The notes beneath the pieces are model-generated. The model did not search any database and was not told the origin of the DNA. It worked only from the letters and a program-made list of their open reading frames with translations. DNA of 33,251 bases from Bacteroidota bacterium. GTDB taxonomy: Bacteria; Bacteroidota; Bacteroidia; Palsa-948. Made by a program: the position numbers and the translations under genes. The stretch lies in the NCBI GenBank assembly GCA_023251625.1, contig JAHEYK010000014.1:1-33251 (forward strand), read 5' to 3'. Of the stretch, positions 1 to 7,604 are shown piece after piece; the first letter of the stretch is position 1; each line of letters begins with the position of its first letter.

Positions 1-342
1 ATAGAAATTCACGAAGAGCTTATGACCTCTGCTACAGCACTCAATGCCTGCGGCATTGCATTTTTTCTGAGAGCGATACGGGCGGCATCGCAAGGAGGAG
101 TTGAAATTGGTTTTCATGCTGAAGATGCGCTTCGCATGGCGGCACAAACTGCAAAAGGCGCTGCCTCCCTTCTTCTTGTAAATAATTCGCACCCTGAAAA
201 TGAAATTGACAAAGTAACTTCTCCAAAGGGCTGCACCATTGCCGGATTGAACGAGATGGAACATGCAGGGTTCAGCTCGGCTCTTATAAAAGGAATTCGT
301 ACTTCCCAGCAGAAAGCCGGAGCACTTTACGAGAAAGATTAA
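1..342 (+). CDS. proC: Pyrroline-5-carboxylate reductase, C-terminal part (5' end cut by window edge)
   Basis: The reading frame is open from base 1, so the visible part is 113 residues of a protein of about 265. ProC reduces 1-pyrroline-5-carboxylate to proline with NAD(P)H in the cytoplasm, the last step of proline synthesis. What is visible is the helical C-terminal dimerisation domain. It has the family's EELMTSATAL-like helix start and the signature VTSPKGCTIAGLNEME, which matches the canonical VTSPGGTTIAGL near the C terminus. The N-terminal Rossmann domain lies outside the window. An internal ATG at 22 is not the real start, because conserved family sequence continues upstream of it. 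The stop is followed after 2 bases by the next gene, so the two are probably co-transcribed. Confidence 0.9.
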   Translation: MEIHEELMTSATALNACGIAFFLRAIRAASQGGVEIGFHAEDALRMAAQTAKGAASLLLVNNSHPENEIDKVTSPKGCTIAGLNEMEHAGFSSALIKGIRTSQQKAGALYEKD

Positions 343-344
343 AA

Positions 345-1559
345 ATGGATGTAATTGTGATCGGAGGAGGTGCGGCAGGGGTTTTTGCAGCACTATCATG
401 CAAGCAACATCATCCGGAATATTCCGTAACCATTCTCGAAAAATCCGACAGGCTATTAGCAAAAGTAAAAGTATCAGGCGGAGGAAGATGCAATGTTACA
501 CACGCCTGTTTTGAAAATTCGCAGCTTGCAAAATTTTACCCACGGGGAGGAAAGCATCTAAAAAAAGCATTCTTTCAATTCAATACAAAAGATACGGTAC
601 AGTGGTTCGAAAGCAGAGGTGTGAAATTAAAAACCGAAGCAGACAACCGTATGTTCCCCATTTCAGATAATTCTCAAACCATCATTGATTGTTTAATGCG
701 TGAAGCGGATAAACTGGGAGTTGTGATTAAAAAAGGAGTTCCCATTTCTTCCATCTCAAAAAGAGGCAAGCAATTTGTCCTCTCAGCCGAAGGGAACGAA
801 ATCATTACTGATAAAATAATAATAGCATCGGGAGGCGGTCCGAAGATCGAAGGATTTAATTGGTTGAAGCAATTAGGGCACACTATCGTTGCTCCGGTTC
901 CATCGCTGTTCACCTTTAATATGCCGAGCGAACCAATCAAAAAACTGATGGGCGTTGTTGCCAATCCTGTCTCGGTAAAAATAAAAGGAACAAAACTTTC
1001 AAGCGAAGGCGCATTACTTATTACTCACTGGGGAATGAGCGGTCCTGCTGTTTTAAAACTTTCATCCTGGGGAGCGCGTGAATTAAATGCCATGAACTAC
1101 AAATTTGAAGTACTCATCAACTGGCTGGGAGGAAGAAGCGAACAGGAGGCAAGAGATTTTTTAGATTCTGAGATCAAAGTAATAGGGAAAAGAAAAATAG
1201 AAAATAAAAATCCATTTCAGTTGCCGAATCGTTTATGGGCATTTTTTCTGGAGAAAAATGGAATTGATCCGGAGACAGTCTGGAACCAGCTCCCTAAAAA
1301 AAGCCTGAATAAACTACTGAACACTTTAGTGAACGATTCGTACAAAGCCGAAGGCAAAACAACTTTCAAAGAAGAATTCGTAACCTGCGGGGGTGTTTCT
1401 TTGGACGATGTCGACTTCGAGACCATGGAAAGCAAAAAATGCCCGGATATATATTTTGCAGGAGAAGTGCTAGACATTGATGCTGTTACGGGCGGTTTTA
1501 ATTTCCAGGCTGCCTGGACCACCGGATTTATTGCGGGGAAGTTGGCAGGTAAATCCTAA
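345..1559 (+). CDS. BaiN/HI0933-family FAD-dependent flavoprotein (YhiN-like)
   Basis: This 404-residue protein belongs to the HI0933/BaiN (YhiN) flavoprotein family of NAD(P)/FAD-dependent oxidoreductases. The N-terminal Rossmann motif is GGGAAG (residues 7-12). The family signature KVSGGGRCNVTH follows near residues 42-53. The C-terminal FAD-binding motif is FAGEVLDIDAVTGGFNFQ, followed by a final helix with WTTGFIAGK. Length is normal for the family (about 400). The physiological substrate of most members is unknown; BaiN itself acts in bile-acid dehydroxylation, which should not be assumed here. The gene starts 2 bases after proC. It ends tail to tail with the next gene, only one base separating the two stop codons. 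Confidence 0.9.
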   Translation: MDVIVIGGGAAGVFAALSCKQHHPEYSVTILEKSDRLLAKVKVSGGGRCNVTHACFENSQLAKFYPRGGKHLKKAFFQFNTKDTVQWFESRGVKLKTEADNRMFPISDNSQTIIDCLMREADKLGVVIKKGVPISSISKRGKQFVLSAEGNEIITDKIIIASGGGPKIEGFNWLKQLGHTIVAPVPSLFTFNMPSEPIKKLMGVVANPVSVKIKGTKLSSEGALLITHWGMSGPAVLKLSSWGARELNAMNYKFEVLINWLGGRSEQEARDFLDSEIKVIGKRKIENKNPFQLPNRLWAFFLEKNGIDPETVWNQLPKKSLNKLLNTLVNDSYKAEGKTTFKEEFVTCGGVSLDDVDFETMESKKCPDIYFAGEVLDIDAVTGGFNFQAAWTTGFIAGKLAGKS

Positions 1560-1560
1560 A

Positions 1561-2979
1561 TTATTTCAATAAAGCATTCTCGATCATTGTCTTCAGCTTC
1601 TCATACGAATTGTTTTTTGCAAAAGCGTCTATAATTCTCCCTTGCTTGTCAATTAACATATATCGTGGAATTCCTCCACCCTTCCAGGCTTTATAGTAAA
1701 GATACTCCACCTCTGTTCGAGCCCTGAGGTGTACACCGGTAAAATCCGGATGTTCTGCTAAATATTTTTCCCATGGTTCTTCTTTGTTATTGGCAATAAA
1801 AATAAAAACAACATCCTTATCACTTTCGAATTTCTTCTTTAACTCCAACACATGCGGCAATCCTTCTATGCATGGTGAACACCAGGTTGCCCAGATGTCT
1901 ACAAAAATTACTTTGCCTTTAAAATCATTTAGCGAATATACTTTGCCCTCAGGCGAAATTCCTTGAAGTGGCGGTGCCATCTTGCCAGGCATAAGGCCTG
2001 CAAACTCCTTCTTCCTAACCAAAAATAGCTTTTGGTATTCGGAGGGTACGCGATGTTGCTTCTTTAACCTATCCATTATGCTATCCGTAAATGGCTTAGG
2101 GCCATTGACGGTCACATCCATGAATAGAATACTAAATAACAAATACTCCTTTACCCCCGCACTATACTGTTTTGCACTTTCAATTCCATGAATCCATAAT
2201 GTAAGACCCGAATCTTGAACCATATAACCGAATGAGTTAATAAGAAACTTATCTCTGTTTCCTTCCAGGTACATGTAAAATTTAAGAGAAGGGTGTTGAA
2301 TTAAAAGAGTGTCTTGCAAAAGAGAATTGTCCGCAAGGCCTAATCTACTTTCAAGCTGCAAACTGTCTATTTGTTTTTTTTCGAAATAGCTAAGGAAATC
2401 TTCCTTTGCTCGCAAAAGAGATGCCTTCACATTTGCATTGAGCAGATACTTCATTTCTTTGCTCGGAGAAATACTGTCACAATACACCTTATATATTCTT
2501 GCGTGCTCCGATTCAACCTGATTGGAAAAATGAATGACTTTTTCAATGCCAGAAATCGGCTCCTTAATGTCGTATACTGAATCATCAAATTGCGCCAACA
2601 AAGAATTAGTTTTCAATAAATAATTATTCAATGCTGATCCCTTCCCTTTATAGTAATAGCTCTCCTTTTCTATATGCAGATCAAGATTGTTACATCCGGG
2701 CTCAAAATAAAATGGAAAATCTGTTTTATTGCCTTCTACGATCAATCTGAAAAATTGCCTTTTCACTATAGAAATGGATGCCATCCCATCCCCATTTGAA
2801 CTAAGCTTGATTGTATCAATGGGTAACCCCATCGCGTTAAAAATTTTCACCGTTTTGTTTTTATACTCTTTAGCGTCTATTCGTACTACCGCGATGGAAT
2901 CTTTAGCAGCCATGCCATAACTCAATTTTGTAATAAAAAATAGTAGTAGCAGGATGATTTGCCTTGAATACCTTTTCAT
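1561..2979 (-). CDS. TlpA-like thioredoxin-fold thiol:disulfide oxidoreductase, exported
   Basis: This 472-residue protein has an N-terminal signal sequence (charged MKRYSRQ, then a hydrophobic ILLLLFFI stretch). A long N-terminal region follows, without a recognisable motif beyond that usual in Bacteroidota TlpA-like proteins. The C-terminal TlpA/AhpC-TSA domain runs from about residue 335. The redox motif is WATWCSPC, with cysteines 367 and 370, and the cis-proline loop GGGIPRY lies near residue 440. Such proteins reduce or shuffle disulfides in the periplasm or at the outer surface; the partner is unknown. It starts 5 bases after the stop of the S1-domain gene, so the two are probably one transcript. 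Confidence 0.88.
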   Translation of the reverse strand: MKRYSRQIILLLLFFITKLSYGMAAKDSIAVVRIDAKEYKNKTVKIFNAMGLPIDTIKLSSNGDGMASISIVKRQFFRLIVEGNKTDFPFYFEPGCNNLDLHIEKESYYYKGKGSALNNYLLKTNSLLAQFDDSVYDIKEPISGIEKVIHFSNQVESEHARIYKVYCDSISPSKEMKYLLNANVKASLLRAKEDFLSYFEKKQIDSLQLESRLGLADNSLLQDTLLIQHPSLKFYMYLEGNRDKFLINSFGYMVQDSGLTLWIHGIESAKQYSAGVKEYLLFSILFMDVTVNGPKPFTDSIMDRLKKQHRVPSEYQKLFLVRKKEFAGLMPGKMAPPLQGISPEGKVYSLNDFKGKVIFVDIWATWCSPCIEGLPHVLELKKKFESDKDVVFIFIANNKEEPWEKYLAEHPDFTGVHLRARTEVEYLYYKAWKGGGIPRYMLIDKQGRIIDAFAKNNSYEKLKTMIENALLK

Positions 2980-2984
2980 AAAAA

Positions 2985-3821
2985 TTATTTTTGGTTTAAA
3001 TAAATCCCCTTCTCTTCGATCCTTATCTTTCTCTGCTTAAATAATGATCCAATCGCTTTCTTAAAAGTTTTCTTGCTCATTTCCAATGCTGCTGTAATTT
3101 CTTCGGGTGAGCTGTAATCATTTAATTTTAAAAACCCTTTGTTCTCTTTCAGCTTAACAAGGATTTTTTCTTCGTTGGATTGCACTTTTGCATACCCTGG
3201 TTTTTCAAGGCTTACGTCTATTTTTTTGTCTTCACGTATCTTTTTAATGTAGCCTTTCATCCGATCCCCATAGGTCAGGGTTTGAAATATTTCATTCTGA
3301 TATAAAATTCCTTTATGTCTATCGTTGATAATGGCATTGATGCCAATATCTGTTTTTTCTGCTATTAGCAATTCCACCTCTTCATTCTCTTTGAGTTCAA
3401 TGTTTTCGGTTTCCAAAAATTTATTGAGCTTGCAGGATGCTGCTAAACGGTTCGTCAACTTATCAAGGTAAAGAAATACGATCGGGTGTTGCCCTACTTC
3501 CAGTTTTTTGCTCTGCTCATTAAAAGGAACAAAAATATCTTTGGCAAGTCCCCAATCCAAAAATGCTCCGTTATTGGTAACGGTCACAACTTCGAGGCAG
3601 GCAAATTTGTTAAGGGTAACTTTAGGTACAAGCGTGGTGGCTATGATCCTATCCTCTGAGTCATTATAGATAAAAACATCCAGTGTATCCCCTATCTGTG
3701 CATCTTGGGGAATATATTTATTGGGCAATAGGACCGATTCGCCCGAGTCATCGCCCAGGTAAAAGCCTTGTTCCGCGCGCCTCAAAACTGCCAGCGAATT
3801 ATATACTCCGAGATTGATCAT
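2985..3821 (-). CDS. CvfB-like S1-domain RNA-binding protein
   Basis: This 278-residue cytoplasmic protein resembles the CvfB/YitL family: tandem S1-like OB folds followed by a winged-helix domain. The N-terminal OB fold contains GFYLGDDSGESVLLPNKY. The next S1 unit contains NNGAFLDWGLAKDIFVPF, typical of S1 RNA-binding surfaces. The last 60 residues (SPEEITAALEMSKKTFKKA) look like the winged helix. The frame stays open upstream to 3926. The ATG at 3821 is preferred because homology starts at MINLGVYNSL and because a consensus -7 promoter box lies 4 bases upstream of it. The family is linked to RNA binding and virulence-factor control in Firmicutes; its role in Bacteroidota is not established. 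Confidence 0.85.
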   Translation of the reverse strand: MINLGVYNSLAVLRRAEQGFYLGDDSGESVLLPNKYIPQDAQIGDTLDVFIYNDSEDRIIATTLVPKVTLNKFACLEVVTVTNNGAFLDWGLAKDIFVPFNEQSKKLEVGQHPIVFLYLDKLTNRLAASCKLNKFLETENIELKENEEVELLIAEKTDIGINAIINDRHKGILYQNEIFQTLTYGDRMKGYIKKIREDKKIDVSLEKPGYAKVQSNEEKILVKLKENKGFLKLNDYSSPEEITAALEMSKKTFKKAIGSLFKQRKIRIEEKGIYLNQK

Positions 3822-3825
3822 AATG

Positions 3826-3833
3826 CAAAGGTA
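3826..3833 (-). promoter_or_regulatory. Bacteroidota -7 promoter box for the S1-domain gene
   Basis: Read on the minus strand this is TACCTTTG, an exact match to the Bacteroidota -7 consensus TAnnTTTG. It ends 4 bases before the ATG at 3821, so the transcript would be leaderless or carry only a few untranslated bases. A convincing -33 TTTG is not obvious at the usual spacing. Confidence 0.5.
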
Positions 3834-3884
3834 AGGCAAAACTGCGCCATAAATGCTTCTGCATATTGTTCCCTGTATTATTCG

Positions 3885-3892
3885 TAAATTCG
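3885..3892 (+). promoter_or_regulatory. Probable -7 promoter box for the cyclophilin gene
   Basis: TAAATTCG differs from TAnnTTTG at one position and lies 6 bases before the ATG at 3899. The same octamer, preceded by the same TTCG, occurs upstream of homoserine dehydrogenase at 6254. The recurrence suggests a local promoter variant rather than chance. The predicted transcript would be almost leaderless. Confidence 0.4.
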
Positions 3893-3898
3893 TAGAAT

Positions 3899-4339
3899 AT
3901 GAAAAAAGCAGAAATACACACCGCAAAAGGAGTTATGAAAGTGGAATTCTTTCATGAAGATGCTCCCAACACCGTTGACAATTTTATCAAGCTCAGCGAA
4001 AAAGGGTATTACAATGGCCTTAATTTTCACCGCGTGATACCTGATTTTGTGATTCAGGGTGGCTGCCCTACCGGGACAGGCTCAGGCGGGCCCGGCTACA
4101 AAATAAAATGTGAAACATCGGGCGGCAACCAGTACCACGATCGTGGAGTGCTGAGCATGGCGCATGCAGGAAAAGATACCGGTGGCTCGCAATTTTTTGT
4201 TTGCCATAGCAGAAACAATACTGGCCATTTAGATCGCGTTCACACCTGTTTCGGGAAAGTAACGGATGGATTGGATGTGATCGACAAAATTAAAGCAGGG
4301 GATAAGATTGAGAAGATTGTAATTATTGATACAAAATGA
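3899..4339 (+). CDS. Peptidyl-prolyl cis-trans isomerase, cyclophilin type
   Basis: This is a 146-residue single-domain cyclophilin without a signal peptide, so it is cytoplasmic. It catalyses proline cis-trans isomerisation during protein folding. Active-site residues are visible: the catalytic arginine in [14 protein letters not shown] (Arg45, Phe50, Gln53), Met87 in LSMAHAG, and Gln98/Phe100 in GSQFFV. The conserved LDGKHVVFG loop of eukaryotic cyclophilins reads [10 protein letters not shown] here. The tryptophan that binds cyclosporin is replaced by His110, as in many bacterial members. The stop overlaps the next start by ATGA (4336-4339), so translation of the following SDR is probably coupled. 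Confidence 0.93.
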   Translation: MKKAEIHTAKGVMKVEFFHEDAPNTVDNFIKLSEKGYYNGLNFHRVIPDFVIQGGCPTGTGSGGPGYKIKCETSGGNQYHDRGVLSMAHAGKDTGGSQFFVCHSRNNTGHLDRVHTCFGKVTDGLDVIDKIKAGDKIEKIVIIDTK

Positions 4340-5121
4340 ATCTCGACCTAAAAAATAAAAACGCCCTCGTCTGCGGAAGCACACAGGGAATCGGCAAAGC
4401 AATTGCTGTTGAGCTGGCCCTCCTCGGAGCCAATGTCACGCTGCTTGCAAGAGATGAAAGCAAACTGAAAAATGTTTCCGCTTTGCTCGATTCTTCAAAA
4501 GGACAAAAGCACAATTACCTGGTTGCTGATTTTACAAAACCGGAGGAGCTGAAAAAGAAAGTGGAGGACTATACAAAAAATAATTCCGTACATATTCTCA
4601 TTAACAATACGGGCGGTCCCGCTGGCGGTCCCATTATTGAAGCAAAGACGGAAGAATTCACTCAGGCTTTTTCAAATCATCTGCTCTGCAATCATATTTT
4701 AGTTCAAGCCGTTGTTGCGGGGATGAAAAAAGAAAAATACGGGCGCATCATAAATATTATTTCAACTTCGGTAAAACAACCTATAAAAGGATTGGGGGTT
4801 TCGAATACCATTCGCGCAGCCGTTGCCAATTGGTCAAAAACATTGGCGGGAGAATTGGGTTCATTCGGAATTACAGTAAATAATATTCTTCCCGGTGCTA
4901 CAAACACTGAGCGTTTGAATACGCTGATCGAAGCACGTGCAAAAAAAGCAGGAGTCACTTCAAAAGAAGAATCGAACGAATGGCTGAAAGAAATCCCGGC
5001 AGGGCGATTTGCCGATGCCTCTGAAATTGCTGCTGCTGCTGCATTTCTTGCTTCGCCTGCCGCATCTTACATAAACGGCATCAATGTTCCGGTGGATGGG
5101 GGAAGAACAGGAAGTTTGTAA
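4336..5121 (+). CDS. SDR-family oxidoreductase, BKR-like subgroup lacking the catalytic Tyr
   Basis: This 261-residue Rossmann-fold protein has the SDR cofactor motif CGSTQGIG (Gly14, Gly18, Gly20) and an [10 protein letters not shown] motif in place of NNAG (residues 90-99). It ends with the family tail [10 protein letters not shown]. The catalytic YxxxK is absent: the aligned segment is S156-N-T-I-R160, so Tyr becomes Ser and Lys becomes Arg. This matches the described 3-oxoacyl-ACP-reductase-like SDR subgroup that deviates from the catalytic tetrad. Classical FabG activity should therefore not be assumed. The gene overlaps the cyclophilin stop by 4 bases. The reaction and substrate are unknown. 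Confidence 0.85.
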   Translation: MNLDLKNKNALVCGSTQGIGKAIAVELALLGANVTLLARDESKLKNVSALLDSSKGQKHNYLVADFTKPEELKKKVEDYTKNNSVHILINNTGGPAGGPIIEAKTEEFTQAFSNHLLCNHILVQAVVAGMKKEKYGRIINIISTSVKQPIKGLGVSNTIRAAVANWSKTLAGELGSFGITVNNILPGATNTERLNTLIEARAKKAGVTSKEESNEWLKEIPAGRFADASEIAAAAAFLASPAASYINGINVPVDGGRTGSL

Positions 5122-5147
5122 CTATTACGGAATTATATTTCCCTCTC

Positions 5148-5546
5148 ATGATAACCCCGACAGCAGAAAAAATGGAGCTCGGAAAATTCCATACCTGGAT
5201 GGAAAGTGACGGAATTGCCCGAACGGTAGTTAAGCCGGGTGCTGAAATATTCCTGCAGGATGCCAAAGAAAATACTGCAATGATTGAAACCTTTCACAAT
5301 GAAAAAAAATTCCCCCTGCTTGTAGACATGCGTAACATCAAATCAATAAGCAGTGAGGCACGCGAACATTTCACCCTTAAAGGCAGAGAATCAGTGGTAA
5401 ATGCTTATGCGATGGTTCTTTCTTCGTCTTTAAGCCGGATGATCGGCAACTTCTTTTTGTCTTTTCATAAGCCCATAGTACCTGTTAAATTGTTCGATCA
5501 TGAAGATAAGGCACTTATCTGGCTGAAAGGGTTTATTAATAATTAA
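5148..5546 (+). CDS. Small STAS/SpoIIAA-like domain protein (DUF7793-like)
   Basis: This is a predicted 132-residue cytoplasmic protein. The central segment FPLLVDMRNIKSISSEARE and the C-terminal PVKLFDHEDKALIWL resemble a small Bacteroidota family with an alternating alpha/beta STAS-like fold. I recognise the family only by pattern and its function is unknown. The start is uncertain. ATG 5148 is used here, but ATG 5172 (giving MELGKFHTWM) has an A-rich upstream stretch and better suits a possible -7 box TATATTTC at 5134-5141, which would leave 5148 with almost no leader. No close operon partner is evident; the next gene begins 29 bases on. Confidence 0.7.
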   Translation: MITPTAEKMELGKFHTWMESDGIARTVVKPGAEIFLQDAKENTAMIETFHNEKKFPLLVDMRNIKSISSEAREHFTLKGRESVVNAYAMVLSSSLSRMIGNFFLSFHKPIVPVKLFDHEDKALIWLKGFINN

Positions 5547-5575
5547 GCAACCGGAATTACCTAAAATAATATTGT

Positions 5576-6133
5576 ATGGCTGTTACCCCTTCTGTCATGG
5601 CTCCTCTCGGCAACAAAGCTGCGGATTTCTCTCTGCCTGATACCATTTCAGGCAAAATATTATCTCTTACTGATTTAAAATCCGACAAGGCAACAGTGAT
5701 CATGTTTATCTGTAATCATTGTCCGTTTGTAAAACATGTAAATACAGGCCTTGTTAGTCTCGCGAATGAGTACAGGCCCAAAGGTGTTTCATTCATTGCC
5801 ATCAGCTCAAACGATGTGGTAAATTTTCCGGATGATTCTCCGGAGAAAATGAAAATGAATGCAAAGGAGCAAGGGTTCTCTTTCCCCTATTTATATGATG
5901 AATCGCAGGAAGTCGCCAAAGTGTATGATGCAGCCTGTACGCCCGATTTTTTCATCTATGATAAAGATCTGGAGCTTGCCTATCGCGGGCAGCTGGATGA
6001 TTCCCGTCCTTCAAATGGCTTGCCCGTAACCGGAAAGGATATTCGTGCTGCACTTGATCTGCTTCTCAGCGGAAAAACTGTTCCGGCTGAGCAAAAACCA
6101 AGTATTGGGTGTAATATCAAGTGGAAGCCGTAA
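5576..6133 (+). CDS. Thioredoxin-family protein with CNHC active site
   Basis: This is a 185-residue AhpC/TSA-like thioredoxin-fold protein without a signal peptide. The redox motif is FICNHCPFVKHVN, with cysteines 46 and 49. It belongs to the widespread group annotated as thioredoxin family protein with a CNHCPFV motif. The cis-proline segment ACTPDFFIYD is present near residue 121, as is a GQLDDSRP segment typical of the group. A cytoplasmic redox or peroxide-related role is likely, but no specific substrate is known. A possible -7 box TAATATTG (5567-5574) lies one base before the ATG, again suggesting a leaderless transcript. A large imperfect palindrome follows the stop. Confidence 0.85.
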   Translation: MAVTPSVMAPLGNKAADFSLPDTISGKILSLTDLKSDKATVIMFICNHCPFVKHVNTGLVSLANEYRPKGVSFIAISSNDVVNFPDDSPEKMKMNAKEQGFSFPYLYDESQEVAKVYDAACTPDFFIYDKDLELAYRGQLDDSRPSNGLPVTGKDIRAALDLLLSGKTVPAEQKPSIGCNIKWKP

Positions 6134-6134
6134 G

Positions 6135-6229
6135 AAGTCCCAAGTCCAAAGTATCAAATTTCAAGTCCCATGAAATACAATGGGGGGCCCCTGGAATTTG
6201 GGGCTTGGGACTTGGAGTTTTGGACTTGG
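6135..6229. repeat. Intergenic imperfect palindrome built of CAAGTCC units
   Basis: CCAAGTCCAAA (6140-6150) pairs perfectly with TTTGGACTTGG (6219-6229). CAAGTCCC (6162-6169) pairs with GGGACTTG (6207-6214). The centre carries GGGGCCCC (6184-6191). The AAGTCC unit recurs within each arm. It lies 2 bases after the thioredoxin stop and 48 bases before homoserine dehydrogenase. It looks like a dispersed Bacteroidota intergenic repeat; as RNA it could fold strongly and stop or protect transcripts. Confidence 0.7.
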
Positions 6230-6253
6230 CGCAATTCCATCCCAATCTTTTCG

Positions 6254-6261
6254 TAAATTCG
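6254..6261 (+). promoter_or_regulatory. Probable -7 promoter box for homoserine dehydrogenase
   Basis: TAAATTCG differs at one position from TAnnTTTG and sits 16 bases before the ATG at 6278. The local context, TTCG then TAAATTCG, is the same as upstream of the cyclophilin at 3881-3892. A short leader of about 10 bases would result. Confidence 0.4.
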
Positions 6262-6277
6262 CAGTCCATATTTCACT

Positions 6278-7486
6278 ATGAGCGACAACAAAAAAATATC
6301 CATCGGCTTGTTTGGGTTCGGATGCGTTGGACAGGGCCTGTATGATGTATTAAATATGTCCCAAGGGCTCGAAGCAACCATTGAAAAGATCTGCGTACGC
6401 GATAAAAGCAAAAAGCGCAGACTGGACCAAGACCGGTTCACTTTTGACAAGAATGATATCTTGAAAAGAAAAGACCTGGATGTAGTGGTGGAGCTTATCA
6501 GCGATACAGCAGCAGCATTTGAAATTGTAAGTACTGCATTGAAGAATAAAGTGAATGTGGTGAGCGCAAGCAAGGAAATGCTTGCAAAAAACTTTCCCGA
6601 ACTATTCAAACTCCAGCAGGAAAATGCTGTTTCTCTTATTTACGAAGGATCTGTAGGAGGAAGTATTCCGATTCTGAGAAATTTGGAAGAGTACTACGAC
6701 AATGAGCTTTTACAAAGCGTACGGGCAATCCTGAACGGCACCTGTAATTACATCCTTACCCGCATGGAGCTCGAAGGAAAAGATTATGGCGATATTCTGA
6801 AAGATGCCCAGGCCAGCGGTTTTGCTGAAGCAGATCCCTGGCTGGATGTAGCAGGCTTTGATGCTAAGTATAAGATACTCCTCATTGCTGTTCATGCTTT
6901 CGGCCTGATCCTTAAGCCTGAACAAATTTTAAATCTAGGAATTCAAAACATTCGATACGAAGACATTTTATATGCGAAAGAAAAAGGATTGCGCATTAAA
7001 TTGATCACCCGTGCAGAAAAGATCGGGGATAAATACAGAGTATATGTAATGCCTCATTTCATCAGCAACACCGATGAGCTTTTCAATGTATTATATGAAT
7101 ATAATGCGGTGGAAGTAGAAGGTGCATTCTCCTGCAAACAGTTGCTCACCGGTAAAGGGGCCGGAAGCCACCCTACGGGCAGCGCAGTGCTCTCTGATAT
7201 TTCAGCGCTTACCTATAACTACCATTATGGCTATAAAAAACTGAAAAAATTCTTGCAAATGAATGGATCCGGTGCAGATGCCTCTAAACTGCTGGATACA
7301 AATTTCAATATCAAAGTATACGTTCGATTTTCAAATAAAAGTGAAATTGAAAAATTAGAGATCGTTTCCATTGAAGAAGAATATAAATCGGCAAAAAATA
7401 ACTACATCATTGCAACGGTAAACTTTAAATCGCTCTTCTATTTCTGCGGAAATAAAGAAAGCAAAGTGTTCATCTGTGCAGTATAA
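6278..7486 (+). CDS. hom: Homoserine dehydrogenase
   Basis: This 402-residue cytoplasmic enzyme reduces aspartate semialdehyde to homoserine with NAD(P)H, on the route to threonine and methionine. The N-terminal Rossmann motif is GFGCVG (Gly13, Gly15, Gly18). SASKEML with Lys99, the substrate-domain motif ILNGTCNYIL, and EADPWLDVAGFDAKYK with Asp195 and catalytic Lys199 are all present. The 80-residue C-terminal extension (NIKVYVRFSNKSEI onward) could be a reduced ACT-like regulatory domain. It is a stand-alone enzyme, not fused to aspartokinase. Its promoter box and a big palindrome lie upstream, and a repeat-filled intergenic region lies downstream. Confidence 0.93.
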   Translation: MSDNKKISIGLFGFGCVGQGLYDVLNMSQGLEATIEKICVRDKSKKRRLDQDRFTFDKNDILKRKDLDVVVELISDTAAAFEIVSTALKNKVNVVSASKEMLAKNFPELFKLQQENAVSLIYEGSVGGSIPILRNLEEYYDNELLQSVRAILNGTCNYILTRMELEGKDYGDILKDAQASGFAEADPWLDVAGFDAKYKILLIAVHAFGLILKPEQILNLGIQNIRYEDILYAKEKGLRIKLITRAEKIGDKYRVYVMPHFISNTDELFNVLYEYNAVEVEGAFSCKQLLTGKGAGSHPTGSAVLSDISALTYNYHYGYKKLKKFLQMNGSGADASKLLDTNFNIKVYVRFSNKSEIEKLEIVSIEEEYKSAKNNYIIATVNFKSLFYFCGNKESKVFICAV

Positions 7487-7503
7487 AATCAGTTACTGGT
7501 TAA

Positions 7504-7594
7504 TAGTTTATTGGTTTGGGTTCGCTTGTTGTTTGTTAAAGTTTAAACCCATAACCAAAAACTAAATAGACCATAACCAAAAACTAATAAACTA
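7504..7594. repeat. AT-rich intergenic repeat: inverted arms plus a 22-base-period direct repeat
   Basis: TAGTTTATTGGTTT (7504-7517) is the inverted complement of AAACTAATAAACTA (7581-7594) with one mismatch. Inside, CCATAACCAAAAACTAA occurs twice, at 7549-7565 and 7571-7587, 22 bases apart. It fills most of the hom-atpC gap and resembles the ACCAATAAACTATTAACC type of dispersed Bacteroidota spacer repeat. No promoter box could be separated from it. Confidence 0.65.
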
Positions 7595-7604
7595 AAAACT
7601 AAAT

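Noticed and set aside
3822-3926. N-terminal extension of the S1-domain protein to the upstream start at 3926
   Set aside because: The extra 35 residues show no family similarity and would overlap the cyclophilin start. An exact -7 promoter box at 3826-3833 lies inside the extension. The ATG at 3821 begins the conserved sequence.
6154-6609. Minus-strand open frame across the thioredoxin-hom gap
   Set aside because: It reads through the dispersed palindrome and the antisense of the conserved Rossmann domain of homoserine dehydrogenase. The product has no recognisable pattern.
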